64,000 nt of DNA from CAWFGW01 sp963849955 (GCA_963849955.1 CAWKJU010000015.1:1-64000), one strand, 5' to 3'; shown: positions 8,298-17,691, counted from the stretch's first letter. The notes: generated by a model not told the origin, from the letters alone. Translations and numbers: made by a program.

Positions 8298-9166
8298 TGC
8301 GTAAAGAAAATTTTCTTGTCCTTATTTTATTTACTGCGTTAGTTTTAATCTGGGGCAGTGCCTTTATTCTTATTAAGAAAAGCCTATTATTTTTCTCCCC
8401 TTTAGAAGTAGGTGCAGGTAGAATATTTTTTGCCTTTCTTACACTTCTTCCATTTGCGCTCAAAAAAATCACACAAATAAAACGTTCGGATTTGGGACTC
8501 ATCATTTTGTCTGGTGTATTGGGGAGTTTTACTCCTGCTATTTTATTTGCTTTGGCACAGTCAACTGTGTCTAGTGGTTATGCTGCTATTTTAAGTGGGC
8601 TAACACCCGTGCTAACAATTCTTGTGGGCATCTTATTTTACAAACAACGTGTAGTATTGCTTCAAGTTATTGGTGTGACACTCAGTTTTGCTGGTGCCAT
8701 TGTGCTTTTATTTCAAGGGCTTTCATTTTCAAAAATTGAATGGCTGGCTTCGCTCTTTATTTTCCTTGCCACACTATGCTATGCCTTAAATTTAACGTTG
8801 ATAAAGTTTAAACTTAAAGATATTCACCCCCTGCAGATAGCAGCTGTTTCGTTAGTGTTTATCGGTCCGATCGCTGCAGTTATATTGTATTACAACAATT
8901 TTTTTCATTTTGAGTTTTCATCACCGCAGTTTCGCGAATCCTTTTTTTCTTTGGTTATTTTGGGAGTAACTTCTACTGCAATTGCTTTGGTACTGTTCAA
9001 TCAACTTTTAAAAATTGCCTCCCCTATTCTTGCCAGTTCAATTACTTACGCGATACCTTTGGTAGCACTTAGCTGGGGATATCTGGATGGTGAACAATTA
9101 ACTCTCGTACACCTTGCTGGTTTATTGCTGATACTGGGTGGTGTGTATTTGATTGCTAGAAAGTAA
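8294..9166 (+). CDS. EamA/DMT-superfamily transporter
   Basis: A 290-residue membrane protein with ten hydrophobic segments arranged as two EamA repeats (about 10-140 and 152-288). Each repeat shows the family pattern: VLIWGSAFILIKKS near the start and a Gly-rich last helix (GVTLSFAGAIVLL; LAGLLLILGGVYL). Drug/metabolite transporters of this type export amino acids, purines or small metabolites; the substrate cannot be deduced. The start codon overlaps the dusB stop (ATGATG), indicating co-translation. Confidence 0.88.
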   Translation: MMRKENFLVLILFTALVLIWGSAFILIKKSLLFFSPLEVGAGRIFFAFLTLLPFALKKITQIKRSDLGLIILSGVLGSFTPAILFALAQSTVSSGYAAILSGLTPVLTILVGILFYKQRVVLLQVIGVTLSFAGAIVLLFQGLSFSKIEWLASLFIFLATLCYALNLTLIKFKLKDIHPLQIAAVSLVFIGPIAAVILYYNNFFHFEFSSPQFRESFFSLVILGVTSTAIALVLFNQLLKIASPILASSITYAIPLVALSWGYLDGEQLTLVHLAGLLLILGGVYLIARK

Positions 9167-9509
9167 ATTATTTAAAGATTTTTTCTAATTACACGGTAGT
9201 TTACAGGAAGTTTTTCAAAAAAAAAGATGATTTTAATTACAGTATCGCTCCGATTTAAGGTTTGTTTTACAATTTTTGCGTTTCAAGTGACGATTTGGGA
9301 ATGTGAAAAGGATATAAAATGTGCGTCCTACTGCCGATAACACTAGTCGACTAAATCGTCTAGATTTTTGTTTCCTTTTTTCAATGAAAAAGGAAAAGCC
9401 CAGGCGGCTTGAGCCGTAAGCTTCTAAAAGTTATAAACTAACACTATCGAACTAGGGTTACTATTTTAACAAAAAAACACCTGTAAAGTAAATGGCAATC
9501 AGAAAATCT
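9167..9509. other. 343-bp intergenic region between convergent genes
   Basis: No coding frame is convincing. It holds an AT-rich imperfect hairpin at 9371-9391 (TTTCC-T-run against GAAAAAGGAAA) and a GC-rich mini-hairpin CGGCT-TG-AGCCG at 9405-9416; both could contribute to termination for the DMT gene (plus) or nuoC (minus). No part resembles nuoD, which would be the expected next gene after nuoC. Confidence 0.5.
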
Positions 9510-9998
9510 TTATTCATAATCCACCTTTACTCCGTGGTAATATTCTTGTGTGGTATAATCTTTTCGAAGTGGATGCCCTTCCCAATTAGCTGGAAGTAAA
9601 ATTCGTCTCAAATCTGGATGTCCTTCAAAGTGAATTCCAAAAAAATCAAAGGTTTCTCTTTCATGCCAATCAGCTGTCCGCCAAATGGAGGTTAAGCTAG
9701 GAACCACTGGTTTATCTCTATCCAGAATCACTTTAATAATAAAATGCACGTTTTTGGTAATCGAGTAGAAGTGATAAATCACCTCCATTGAATTTTTTTC
9801 TACGCCATTATCTACTCCTGTGATGCTTGAAAGGTGATCAAAATAACAATCAGGGTTAATTTGTAACTCGGAGCAGACTTCTAACAGTAAATTGGGCTGT
9901 AAAACGATAAACGGTTGGATTGCATCTGCATGTGTTGAGATGACAGCATCAGCACCAAATTTCTCTATAATTAGATTTACCAATTGCTCAAAACTCAT
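9510..9998 (-). CDS. nuoC: NADH-quinone oxidoreductase subunit C
   Basis: A 162-residue hydrophilic complex I subunit (30-kDa type). The signature WHERETFDFFGIHFEGHPDLR at about 124-144, followed by RRILLPANWEGHPLRKDY, is diagnostic. NuoC packs against NuoD and NuoB in the peripheral arm near the quinone site. It stands alone, not fused to NuoD. Its start overlaps nuoB by 4 bp. After its stop there are 343 bp without a gene and then a convergent transporter, so nuoD and the remaining subunits must be elsewhere. Confidence 0.95.
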   Translation of the reverse strand: MSFEQLVNLIIEKFGADAVISTHADAIQPFIVLQPNLLLEVCSELQINPDCYFDHLSSITGVDNGVEKNSMEVIYHFYSITKNVHFIIKVILDRDKPVVPSLTSIWRTADWHERETFDFFGIHFEGHPDLRRILLPANWEGHPLRKDYTTQEYYHGVKVDYE

Positions 9999-10516
9999 AC
10001 AACTTCTTGTTTAAGTAGTTTTTCTATTGCTTTAGGTGCCATCAGCGTTTCCTTGCGAATTTTTTCTTGCAGCTTTAGAAAACCACCAATGAGCGCTTCT
10101 GGTCGAGGCGGACAACCAGGCACATATACATCTACAGGAATAATTCGGTCAACCCCTTTCACTACGTGATAACCATGCTGCCAATAAGGACCTCCACAGT
10201 TAGAACATGAACCCATCGAAATTACATACCGTGGCTCAGACATTTGCTCATATAGCCGCTTCACACGGTCAGCCATTTTAAACGTCACTGTCCCAGCCAC
10301 AATCATAACATCTGACTGTCGTGGTGATGAACGTGGCGTAATACCAAAACGGTCTAAATCATACCCGGAAGTATAAGCTGACATCATTTCTATAGCACAA
10401 CAAGCGATACCAAACCCCATAGGCCACATGGATGATAAACGTGCCCAGTTAATCAGATCGTCTACTTTAGTAATAACAACTCCTCCGTGTTGAAACTGTT
10501 GATCGAGTAATCCCAT
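9995..10516 (-). CDS. nuoB: NADH-quinone oxidoreductase subunit B
   Basis: A 173-residue complex I subunit that carries iron-sulfur cluster N2, the last donor to quinone. All four cluster cysteines are visible: the tandem Cys39-Cys40 in FGIACCAIEMM, Cys104 in GSCSNCGG and Cys134 in VPGCPPRPEALIGG. The RSSPRQSDV stretch (62-70) is also conserved. It lies 1 bp after nuoA and overlaps nuoC by 4 bp, the standard nuoABC order. Confidence 0.97.
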   Translation of the reverse strand: MGLLDQQFQHGGVVITKVDDLINWARLSSMWPMGFGIACCAIEMMSAYTSGYDLDRFGITPRSSPRQSDVMIVAGTVTFKMADRVKRLYEQMSEPRYVISMGSCSNCGGPYWQHGYHVVKGVDRIIPVDVYVPGCPPRPEALIGGFLKLQEKIRKETLMAPKAIEKLLKQEVV

Positions 10517-10517
10517 C

Positions 10518-10985
10518 TTATTTTTGATTCAACTTTTGATATTCTTCTAATGGTATTTTACCCTTAAAATCAATAATATTTTCTTCTGGTTTCACCCAAT
10601 CTAAATAGCCTTTTGCCCAAGCATAAGCCAAACCTAGTGTCAATACGAAAATAAAAAGAAACATCTCCACCAAGCTAAACCAACCCCATAAACCATCGGA
10701 CGCTTGAATTAAATTTTCATTTCCGAAAATAACTGCCCACGGGAACAAGAACACTACTTCTACATCAAACAAAATGAATATTAACGCAATGATGTAAAAC
10801 CGAATATTGAAATTGCCCCAAGGTGTTCCAATCGCTTCTTCTCCACATTCATAAGGACTGTTTTTCTGTTCATTTGGTCGGTGCGGACGAACCATGTACC
10901 ATGTAAATAACCCTCCACACGCGAAGACAATACCTACAACAATAAAGAGGAGGGCAATTCCGAATTCAGATAATTGAGGCTGCAT
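10518..10985 (-). CDS. nuoA: NADH-quinone oxidoreductase subunit A
   Basis: A 155-residue membrane subunit of complex I with three transmembrane helices (about 8-29, 72-92, 100-122). NSPYECGEEAIG (42-53) with FNIRFYIIALIFILFDVEVVFLFPW is the conserved loop near the quinone channel and the second helix with its buried acidic residues. The C-terminal tail is somewhat longer than in E. coli. The gene follows a small membrane-protein gene by 26 bp, and a TAnnTTTG-like box lies in that gap. Confidence 0.95.
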   Translation of the reverse strand: MQPQLSEFGIALLFIVVGIVFACGGLFTWYMVRPHRPNEQKNSPYECGEEAIGTPWGNFNIRFYIIALIFILFDVEVVFLFPWAVIFGNENLIQASDGLWGWFSLVEMFLFIFVLTLGLAYAWAKGYLDWVKPEENIIDFKGKIPLEEYQKLNQK

Positions 10986-10989
10986 GATG

Positions 10990-10997
10990 CAAAACTA
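10990..10997 (-). promoter_or_regulatory. Candidate -7 box for nuoABC
   Basis: Read on the minus strand this is TAGTTTTG, a full TAnnTTTG match, only 4 bp before the nuoA ATG. Transcription from it would start almost at the ATG. No TTG lies at the proper -33 distance, so it may be chance, with nuoABC transcribed from the antiporter operon. Confidence 0.25.
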
Positions 10998-11011
10998 CAT
11001 TTAAATGAGTT

Positions 11012-11503
11012 TTAAAAAAAGTTTTCTAAACCGTGTTCAAACTCATAAAAAAAATATGCCGTAGGATAAGCCCAAATAACTGCACTAACTGACATGTATA
11101 AAAAGATATAACGCTTTTTTACTCCAAAAGATAAAGCGATGATGGTACCTCCTATTGGTGTTAATAACAAGGGGGTAAGAAAGGCAATTCCTGCTATACC
11201 AAACTTTCGCCAAACACGCACTAATCTTCTGTTTTTATTAGAAAACAACTTATACTTTCCCTTTCTTTTCAAATTACCCTGTAGTTTGTTTTTTATTATC
11301 TCGCCTATTTGAGTAAAAATAATGACTGAAACAATCATTCCTAAAGCTGTAAAAATAGCTGTTTCCCAAACTTGAAGATGTAACGTTGGGCCTGCAATGG
11401 GACCTGCCGCATATTTAAACATACTTAAAAAAAACACAATTCCATATTTCGCTACCTGATCCCACATACCCGTTTTTATTAAGTAATTAAAATCACCCAA
11501 CAA
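11012..11503 (-). CDS. Small integral membrane protein (VTT/small multidrug export-like)
   Basis: A 163-residue protein with about four hydrophobic segments (19-33, 46-65, 102-125, 131-152) and a very basic cytoplasmic loop (about 74-98). The re-entrant-like stretch FLTPLLLTPIGGTIIALSFG with paired prolines and glycines resembles the core of VTT/DedA-like and small multi-drug export (PF06695-type) proteins. I cannot choose between these families. The N terminus overlaps the antiporter gene by 11 bp, so the two are co-translated, and it lies 26 bp before nuoA. Confidence 0.55.
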   Translation of the reverse strand: MLGDFNYLIKTGMWDQVAKYGIVFFLSMFKYAAGPIAGPTLHLQVWETAIFTALGMIVSVIIFTQIGEIIKNKLQGNLKRKGKYKLFSNKNRRLVRVWRKFGIAGIAFLTPLLLTPIGGTIIALSFGVKKRYIFLYMSVSAVIWAYPTAYFFYEFEHGLENFF

Positions 11504-12446
11504 CCAGATACGTCATATATGAAGCATAAGTTATTAAAAGAACTGCACCACCTAAACGACCAATTTTTCGGCCAAATATCATTAATAAAAGTACAAGTAC
11601 AACAATAGCCATCATAATCCACATGTCTATATTAACTAATGTGGGGTTAACGGAAATATCTTTTACAATGCTGGTAAAGCCAAGAATAGACAATATGTTA
11701 AAGATATTTGACCCCAATAAATTACCTACTGCTAAATCAGTGTTTTTTTGATAAGCAGCAATAATTGAGGTCACTAACTCTGGTAGACTTGTCCCAATAG
11801 CTATTACTGTTAAACCTATAATAGCATCACTTACACCTAAACCTTGTGCAATACTCTTAGCCCCGCCTACAAACCACTCTGAGCCAAAGTAAAGCATAAC
11901 TCCCCCAAGTGCTAAAAAACCAACTTCCTTCAAAACTGCAGAACCGACTATTTCAGGGACTTCTTCGTGTTCTTCCGCCATCCGTTCTAAGGTCTCCCTT
12001 CGAGACATCTCAATTAAAAAATAAGTATATATAGCCAAAATTAAGACGAATATTATTCCTTCAAAACGCTGTACTACATGATCGTGCGATATAAAGAAGT
12101 ACAATAGCAAAGAACTACCCATTGCCATTGGCCAATCTATTTTTATACTGTTTTCATGCACTAAAATAGGATAAAAAAGAGCGGTGGCTCCCAAAACTAA
12201 GGTCAAGTTGCAGATGTTGGATCCAATAATGTTACCCATTGAAATATCTGGAGAGCCATCTAGAGCCGCTTGTAAACTCACTAGCAACTCTGGTGCTGAA
12301 GTTCCAAAAGCTACTACAGTTAAACCCACTACTAAAGGTGATATTTGAACGCTATACGCTAAATTTGAAGCTCCTCGGACTAAAAAGTCTCCGCCTATAA
12401 CCAAAAGTACTAGACCAAGTATTAACAGACCGATTTCTATCCACAT
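11493..12446 (-). CDS. Calcium/sodium antiporter, CaCA superfamily (YrbG-like)
   Basis: A 317-residue cation/Ca2+ exchanger with ten hydrophobic segments in two inverted halves. Each half carries an alpha-repeat: VVAFGTSAPELLVSL with GNIIGSNICNL in the first (about 45-85), and VIAIGTSLPELVTSI with GNLLGSNIFNI in the second (about 210-250). The conserved GTS-PE and GSN motifs form the ion site. Homologues such as E. coli YrbG exchange Na+ (or H+) for Ca2+. Charged residues about 148-165 form the central loop. It heads the minus-strand run that continues into the small membrane protein and nuoABC. Confidence 0.93.
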   Translation of the reverse strand: MWIEIGLLILGLVLLVIGGDFLVRGASNLAYSVQISPLVVGLTVVAFGTSAPELLVSLQAALDGSPDISMGNIIGSNICNLTLVLGATALFYPILVHENSIKIDWPMAMGSSLLLYFFISHDHVVQRFEGIIFVLILAIYTYFLIEMSRRETLERMAEEHEEVPEIVGSAVLKEVGFLALGGVMLYFGSEWFVGGAKSIAQGLGVSDAIIGLTVIAIGTSLPELVTSIIAAYQKNTDLAVGNLLGSNIFNILSILGFTSIVKDISVNPTLVNIDMWIMMAIVVLVLLLMIFGRKIGRLGGAVLLITYASYMTYLVVG

Positions 12447-12500
12447 ATTCTCTTCAATTCTAAAAACGCATAGCTGTAAGGCACTTTAGCAAGTTATAAT

Positions 12501-13433
12501 TTAGCTTATGAAACCTTTCATTTTTTGGAGAAATTTCAATAAAACTGGTAACCTACTAGCTTTTAAAGATATGTATTTTTTTTCTTTACCTCCTAAGCTT
12601 TCATAAAATTTTGCAACCCCTGGAATCATACTTCCTTCGAAATCTAACACTATATTACTATTGCAATTTTTCCGTATAACATAATCCATAAGCAGGGTCA
12701 TACTTCCATTTTTTTGCCCTTCTTTATTAGATGTTCCTAATAAGAATATAATTCGCTGATTGCGCTTAACAAACAAACCAACGGCACAAATTTCGTGAAA
12801 CACATTATACGCAAAAGATAGTTTTATAGCTGATTTTTCCACCCCCTGTTCATATATCCGCTTCAGAATTTGCCAAAAACCATGATTTAAGCCGTTGATA
12901 TCCAACCCTTTTTCTCTCCTAAAAAAATCTATAAAAAAATCTATATTATTAGTTTCTGCTACAAAAACACCTTGTTTTCCTGCTTTTTTTAGATCTCTTT
13001 TCCGATTTAAGCTATAGTCAATATAGATTCTTTCATAGGATGTATTTAAATTTAATTCTAGGTTTAGTCGTTGTCGCACACTGCTATCACTTGTTGCCAA
13101 TTTATTTGAAGCATTTAAAGCTATTTCAATTAGAGTGTATCTTTTTTTCAATAGGTCAACAAATGGCTCTAACACTGTATCCTCAGAGTAAAAAAGTCCA
13201 AGCTGCTGACAAAAAGGAGGTTGGACAAGGTATTTGAACCCTACTTTAGACTTCTCAGTTAAGGGAAAAATAGCTGTGTATTTATTTTCTACCTCAATAA
13301 CATAAGCTGCCCAATTAGGCGAAACTATATCCAAATACCATGACTCGGCATACACAATTGGATATTGTGATCTAGCAATACAATCGTCCCATTGCACCTT
13401 ATCAATTTCTTTGTGTTGGAGATAAGTGATCAT
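12501..13433 (-). CDS. FemAB/GNAT-like acyltransferase
   Basis: A 310-residue soluble protein with the build of a duplicated GNAT fold of the FemAB/BioF2-like type: residues about 1-100 form a degenerate first half, and about 130-300 hold the second half. LNLELNLNTSYERIYIDYSLNRKRDLKKAGKQG is the conserved linker before the C-terminal half, and LDFEGSMIPGVAKFYESLGG (about 262-281) is the typical terminal motif. Relatives transfer amino acids or acyl groups to peptidoglycan or exopolysaccharide precursors. Substrate unknown. It is divergent from an envelope gene (Wzi/RemB-like) 86 bp away, which suggests a surface-polymer role. Confidence 0.65.
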   Translation of the reverse strand: MITYLQHKEIDKVQWDDCIARSQYPIVYAESWYLDIVSPNWAAYVIEVENKYTAIFPLTEKSKVGFKYLVQPPFCQQLGLFYSEDTVLEPFVDLLKKRYTLIEIALNASNKLATSDSSVRQRLNLELNLNTSYERIYIDYSLNRKRDLKKAGKQGVFVAETNNIDFFIDFFRREKGLDINGLNHGFWQILKRIYEQGVEKSAIKLSFAYNVFHEICAVGLFVKRNQRIIFLLGTSNKEGQKNGSMTLLMDYVIRKNCNSNIVLDFEGSMIPGVAKFYESLGGKEKKYISLKASRLPVLLKFLQKMKGFIS

Positions 13434-13519
13434 TTACTTCATCTTCAATTTATATAAATCAGCAACTGGTGACAGTCATTTTTAGAGATTACTATTATCT
13501 TCACCCAAAATTTGAGTCA

Positions 13520-15211
13520 ATGTTAAACAAAATACTCCTTTTTACCTTATTTCTAGCCGCTGCAGAAATACTTGCTCAAAGCAATTATGCACAACTTAAT
13601 AATGATTATTATCATTTAGTAGATCGATATCAACTTTTAAGCGACTCTGGGTTTTCTGATTTACACACCTCTTTTAAACCTTATCGTCAGGATTTAATTG
13701 TAAAAACATTACCTCCAATAGATTCAAGTTCTAGCAAATCTGATGTTTTCAATCATCGTTATTTAGAAACAGAAAACAGATTTTATATAGCTGACAGCAT
13801 CTCACAATCAGATAAAGCTTTCCTTCATACATTTTACAAGTATAGAAATGATGCTTACAGTGTATCAACCGAAGATTTTAAATTAAGTATTAATCCAATG
13901 CTCTATGTTGGTGCGGGGAAAGAAAAGGGTTCTGAAAGTAGGTTATTTATCAATAGCCGAGGTATCGAGATTGACGGTTTAATCGATAATAAAGTAGGTT
14001 TTTATGCAAGTGCTGTTGAGAACCAAGCAAATTTCCCAAGTTATGCCCTAGCAAGAACTTACGGATATGGAGCGGTTCCTGGCGAGAATTTCTGGAAAGG
14101 ATTTAAAGAAAATGGTGTGGATTTTTTTACTGCTAAAGGTTATATAAGCGTAAATGCAACCAAACATATTGGTGTACAGTTTGGGTATGACAAAAATTTT
14201 ATTGGAAATGGGTATCGATCACTAATTTTATCTGATTACTCGGGAAATTATACTTTCCTAAAGTTAAATACCAAGGTCTGGAAATTTCAATATACAAACT
14301 TGTTTGCTGAAATGAATGCAGATATCATTAGTGATCGCTTCAATGTTCCGGCTGGAAATGTAATTTACCAAAAAAAATTTATGGCACTGCATCACTTAAG
14401 TCTTAACGTGAGTAGACGATTAAATATCGGTGTGTTTGAGTCCGTAATATATGGCCGCGATAATAACTCCTTTGATTTAAACTATATGAATCCTGTTATC
14501 TTTTACAGAGCCATCGAAGGTAATCTCGGTAGTGATGGGAATGTTATTGTAGGTACAGATTGGAATTGGAACCTTACTAAAGGGGTTTCTTTTTATGGCC
14601 AAATTATCATTGATGAATTTCGACTGGATCGATTCAAAAATAGAGATGGCTGGTGGGGAGAAAAATACGGGGCTCAAGCCGGAATAAAATATTTAAATGT
14701 TGCCGGTATTAATAATTTGGATATTCAAGGAGAAATAAACTTTGTAAGACCTTACACTTATACTCACCGCATAAAGGAAACAAGCTATTCACACTACAAC
14801 CAACCGCTCGCCCATCCCTATGGCGCTAATTTTAGAGAGCTTGTTGGAATCTCCCGATACCAACCATGGCCTCGTGTAACAATAACAGGCAAATTAATTC
14901 TTGCACAACGAGGTTTAGATGTGTTGAATGGAGCTATTGATTATACTGGAAACACAAACTGGGGAGGAAATATTCTTCTACCCAACACCACTCGTGAGCA
15001 AGAAACTGGTAATTCGATAGCCCAAGGTGTGCGTTCAAATATGTTCATGCTGGACTTCTTAATTTCTTATCAATTCAAACATAATTTATTTGTGGATTTA
15101 CAGGTTGTGATGAGAGATGAAAAAGTAGAATTAGTGTCTTTATCAAACAAATCGACCTATTCTATGCTTTCTTTACGATGGAATATGCCAACAAGGACGC
15201 ATAACTATTAA
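13520..15211 (+). CDS. Outer-membrane beta-barrel protein, capsule-assembly Wzi/RemB-like
   Basis: The chosen ATG at 13520 gives 563 residues starting with a clean signal peptide (MLNKILLFTLFLAAAEILAQ); the frame stays open to a GTG at 13469 but that adds 17 hydrophilic residues before the signal. The mature part has regularly alternating amphipathic strands rich in Tyr, Phe and Trp, as in a large beta-barrel, e.g. HIGVQFGYDKNFIGNGYRS and the LNYMNPVIFYRAIEG block. This pattern fits the Bacteroidota 'capsule assembly Wzi / gliding protein RemB' family. The gene precedes an MsbA-like exporter by 28 bp and gmhA, consistent with polysaccharide surface assembly. Confidence 0.6.
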   Translation: MLNKILLFTLFLAAAEILAQSNYAQLNNDYYHLVDRYQLLSDSGFSDLHTSFKPYRQDLIVKTLPPIDSSSSKSDVFNHRYLETENRFYIADSISQSDKAFLHTFYKYRNDAYSVSTEDFKLSINPMLYVGAGKEKGSESRLFINSRGIEIDGLIDNKVGFYASAVENQANFPSYALARTYGYGAVPGENFWKGFKENGVDFFTAKGYISVNATKHIGVQFGYDKNFIGNGYRSLILSDYSGNYTFLKLNTKVWKFQYTNLFAEMNADIISDRFNVPAGNVIYQKKFMALHHLSLNVSRRLNIGVFESVIYGRDNNSFDLNYMNPVIFYRAIEGNLGSDGNVIVGTDWNWNLTKGVSFYGQIIIDEFRLDRFKNRDGWWGEKYGAQAGIKYLNVAGINNLDIQGEINFVRPYTYTHRIKETSYSHYNQPLAHPYGANFRELVGISRYQPWPRVTITGKLILAQRGLDVLNGAIDYTGNTNWGGNILLPNTTREQETGNSIAQGVRSNMFMLDFLISYQFKHNLFVDLQVVMRDEKVELVSLSNKSTYSMLSLRWNMPTRTHNY

Positions 15212-15239
15212 AAAACACCTAAATTGCGTGCCGTTACGC

Positions 15240-17075
15240 ATGAAAAAAAGCACCTACTTCAGAATTCTACTTTTTGCCAAACCTTTTGGAAACATTGTTC
15301 CTGGTTATGTGATATATACCTTGTTATCGATCATTTTTAACATCACCAGTTTTTCCTTTGTAATGCCTATTCTACAAGTGCTTTTTGAAAAAACGAACAC
15401 AAAAATTGAAGTAGTTCAACTGCCTGAATTTGAAGTTTCTATTACTTACTTCAAACAGTTTTTTAAATACATTCAATATTATTTAACAGCTGAGAGTGAT
15501 CCTCAAACAGTTTTGGCGAGAATTTGTATCATTTTGATGGTTTCAGTAATTCTTTCAAATATTTTCAACTATTTATCCTTACGTTATCTTGGCTTGGTAC
15601 GCGCTCGTGTCGTGCGAAATATGCGTAAAAAAGTCTATGAAAAAATAGTAGCCTTACCGATCGGCTTTTTTAGCAATGAGAAAAAAGGAAACATTCTTTC
15701 ACGAATTACCAATGACGTACAAGAAGTAGAAAATTCAGTAATTAGTTCTTTTAACATTTGGTTTAAAGATCCTATTACTATTGTTATTTTGTTTTCGTTG
15801 TTATTCTACATCTCTGTCAACTTAACTATTTTCACAATCATTGTTTTACCACTTTCAGGTTTAGTGATTGGGGAAATTACTAAACGTCTAAAAAAAGTTT
15901 CTATAAAAGGGCAGGATGCGCTAGGAAAAATTTTAGGAATCATCGATGAAACGCTTGTTGGTCTACGCATCGTTAAAGCCTTTAATGCCGAAAGTTATAT
16001 CAAAGGAAAATTCAATAAACACAACCAAGCCTACTACAACAATGTGTTGTCGATGGAGAATAAAAAACGGTTGTCTTCACCTGTTTCTCAGGTACTTGGA
16101 GTAGGTGTGGTTGCTGGCACCATTTATTATGGAGGTATCTTAGTGCTAAGTGAAAACCCTTCACTGACTATCGCTCCATCGGAGTTTTTTTATTACATAC
16201 TCTTGTTAGCTCAAGTTTTAGGACCACTTAAATCAATTGCCAATGCACTAAGCACCATACAACGAGGACTTGCCAGTGGCGACCGTGTATTTGAATTGAT
16301 GGACAGTGTCAACGAAATTACCGACAAAGCTGGAGCGAAAATTATCCAAAATTTTGAATCAGGAATTACCTTTGAGAATCTTCATTTTAAGTATGAAACC
16401 GAAGATGTTTTAAAAGGCATTAACTTAACTTTTGAAAAAGGGAAAACAATCGCCTTAGTTGGTCCATCAGGTGGGGGTAAATCGACCATGATTGATTTAA
16501 TCCCTCGTTTTTATGACCCCAGTGAAGGGACTATTAAAATTGACGGAATCAATTTAAAAGACCTAGAAGTCAATTCAATTAGAGACTTGATGGGGGTGGT
16601 TACCCAAGAGTCTATTTTGTTTAATGACACGATAGCTAACAACATCGCTTTTGGGATTGAAGCTTCAGAAGAACAAATTATTCAAGCAGCTAAAGCAGCA
16701 AATGCACATGACTTTATTTTAGGAACCGAAGAAGGGTACAACACTGAAATTGGCGATAGAGGTTTAAAATTATCCGGTGGCCAACGGCAGCGAATAACCA
16801 TTGCCCGAGCAATACTTAAAAATCCTCCTATTTTATTGCTGGATGAAGCTACCTCAGCATTAGATTCGGAGTCAGAATATTTGGTACAAGAAGCTTTGAA
16901 TAATTTGATGAAAAACCGAACGAGTATTATTATTGCCCATCGGTTGAGTACTATTCAAAATGCCGACTTAATTGTTGTAATCAAGGACGGGGAAATTGTA
17001 GAGAAGGGAACACACCAAACACTTTTACGAGAAAATGGTTTGTACAGTAAATTAAGTGAGATGCAATCTGCATAA
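15240..17075 (+). CDS. ABC exporter, MsbA-type (fused membrane and ATPase domains)
   Basis: A half-size ABC exporter of 611 residues from the ATG at 15240 (a GTG four codons earlier is possible). The N-terminal membrane domain has six hydrophobic segments to about residue 335; the ATPase domain carries Walker A GPSGGGKS (about 407-414), the Q-loop VTQES, signature LSGGQRQR (about 510), Walker B ILLLDEATSALD (about 532) and the H-loop AHRLSTI. The family exports lipid A-core, other lipids or drugs. An unusually long first periplasmic stretch (about 55-90) is typical of Bacteroidota homologues. It is followed after 5 bp by gmhA, a heptose-synthesis gene, which favours a lipopolysaccharide role. 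Confidence 0.85.
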   Translation: MKKSTYFRILLFAKPFGNIVPGYVIYTLLSIIFNITSFSFVMPILQVLFEKTNTKIEVVQLPEFEVSITYFKQFFKYIQYYLTAESDPQTVLARICIILMVSVILSNIFNYLSLRYLGLVRARVVRNMRKKVYEKIVALPIGFFSNEKKGNILSRITNDVQEVENSVISSFNIWFKDPITIVILFSLLFYISVNLTIFTIIVLPLSGLVIGEITKRLKKVSIKGQDALGKILGIIDETLVGLRIVKAFNAESYIKGKFNKHNQAYYNNVLSMENKKRLSSPVSQVLGVGVVAGTIYYGGILVLSENPSLTIAPSEFFYYILLLAQVLGPLKSIANALSTIQRGLASGDRVFELMDSVNEITDKAGAKIIQNFESGITFENLHFKYETEDVLKGINLTFEKGKTIALVGPSGGGKSTMIDLIPRFYDPSEGTIKIDGINLKDLEVNSIRDLMGVVTQESILFNDTIANNIAFGIEASEEQIIQAAKAANAHDFILGTEEGYNTEIGDRGLKLSGGQRQRITIARAILKNPPILLLDEATSALDSESEYLVQEALNNLMKNRTSIIIAHRLSTIQNADLIVVIKDGEIVEKGTHQTLLRENGLYSKLSEMQSA

Positions 17076-17080
17076 CTATT

Positions 17081-17659
17081 ATGGGAAAAGAATTAATACT
17101 TCAAGAATTAAAAGAAGCAGCAGCCGTATTGGAGAAATTCATTGCTGACGAAAACAACATAGAAGCGATTGAGGCTGCATCTGACCTTATTGTAGCCTCT
17201 ATTAAGGAAGGTGGAAAAGTGTTTTCATGTGGTAACGGGGGATCCAACTGTGATGCCATGCATTTCGCAGAAGAAATGACAGGCCGTTTCCGTCACGACA
17301 GAGAACCCCTTCCAGCTATCGCCATTGCTGATTCGGCACACATCACGTGTACTGCTAACGACTTTGGCTTTGAACGAATTTATTCTCGTTACATTCGAAC
17401 ACTAGGTAAAAAAGAAGATGTTTTGCTAGCAATAAGCACTAGTGGCAATTCTGAAAACATCATTATCGCTGCCGAGACTGCTAAACAAAAAGGCATGAAG
17501 GTGGTAGCTTTAACTGGAAAAAACGGTGGCAAACTAGCTGAGTTTGCTGATGTAGAGGTTCGTGTGCCCCATGAGGGATTTTCTGATCGAATTCAAGAAG
17601 TACATATAAAAATTATCCATACACTAATTCTCCTGGTTGAACAAAAAACTGAGGCATAA
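17081..17659 (+). CDS. gmhA: Phosphoheptose isomerase
   Basis: A 192-residue SIS-domain isomerase that makes sedoheptulose 7-phosphate into D-glycero-D-manno-heptose 7-phosphate, the first step of heptose supply for LPS core or S-layer glycans. It follows E. coli GmhA closely: GNGGSNCDAMHFAEEMTGRF, TANDFGFERIYSRY, ISTSGNSENI, ALTGKNGGKLA and VPHEGFSDRIQEVHIKIIH, including the catalytic Glu and His regions. Its start is 5 bp after the MsbA-like exporter stop, so they form an operon. Confidence 0.93.
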   Translation: MGKELILQELKEAAAVLEKFIADENNIEAIEAASDLIVASIKEGGKVFSCGNGGSNCDAMHFAEEMTGRFRHDREPLPAIAIADSAHITCTANDFGFERIYSRYIRTLGKKEDVLLAISTSGNSENIIIAAETAKQKGMKVVALTGKNGGKLAEFADVEVRVPHEGFSDRIQEVHIKIIHTLILLVEQKTEA

Positions 17660-17691
17660 ATGGTTTTGTGTTGGATATGATGTTATTATTA

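Noticed and set aside
9167..9509. A broken nuoD after nuoC
   Set aside because: Neither minus-strand frame shows NuoD motifs; the region is AT-rich with small hairpins only.
13469..13519. Upstream GTG start for the Wzi/RemB-like protein
   Set aside because: It would put 17 hydrophilic and aromatic residues before an otherwise perfect signal peptide.
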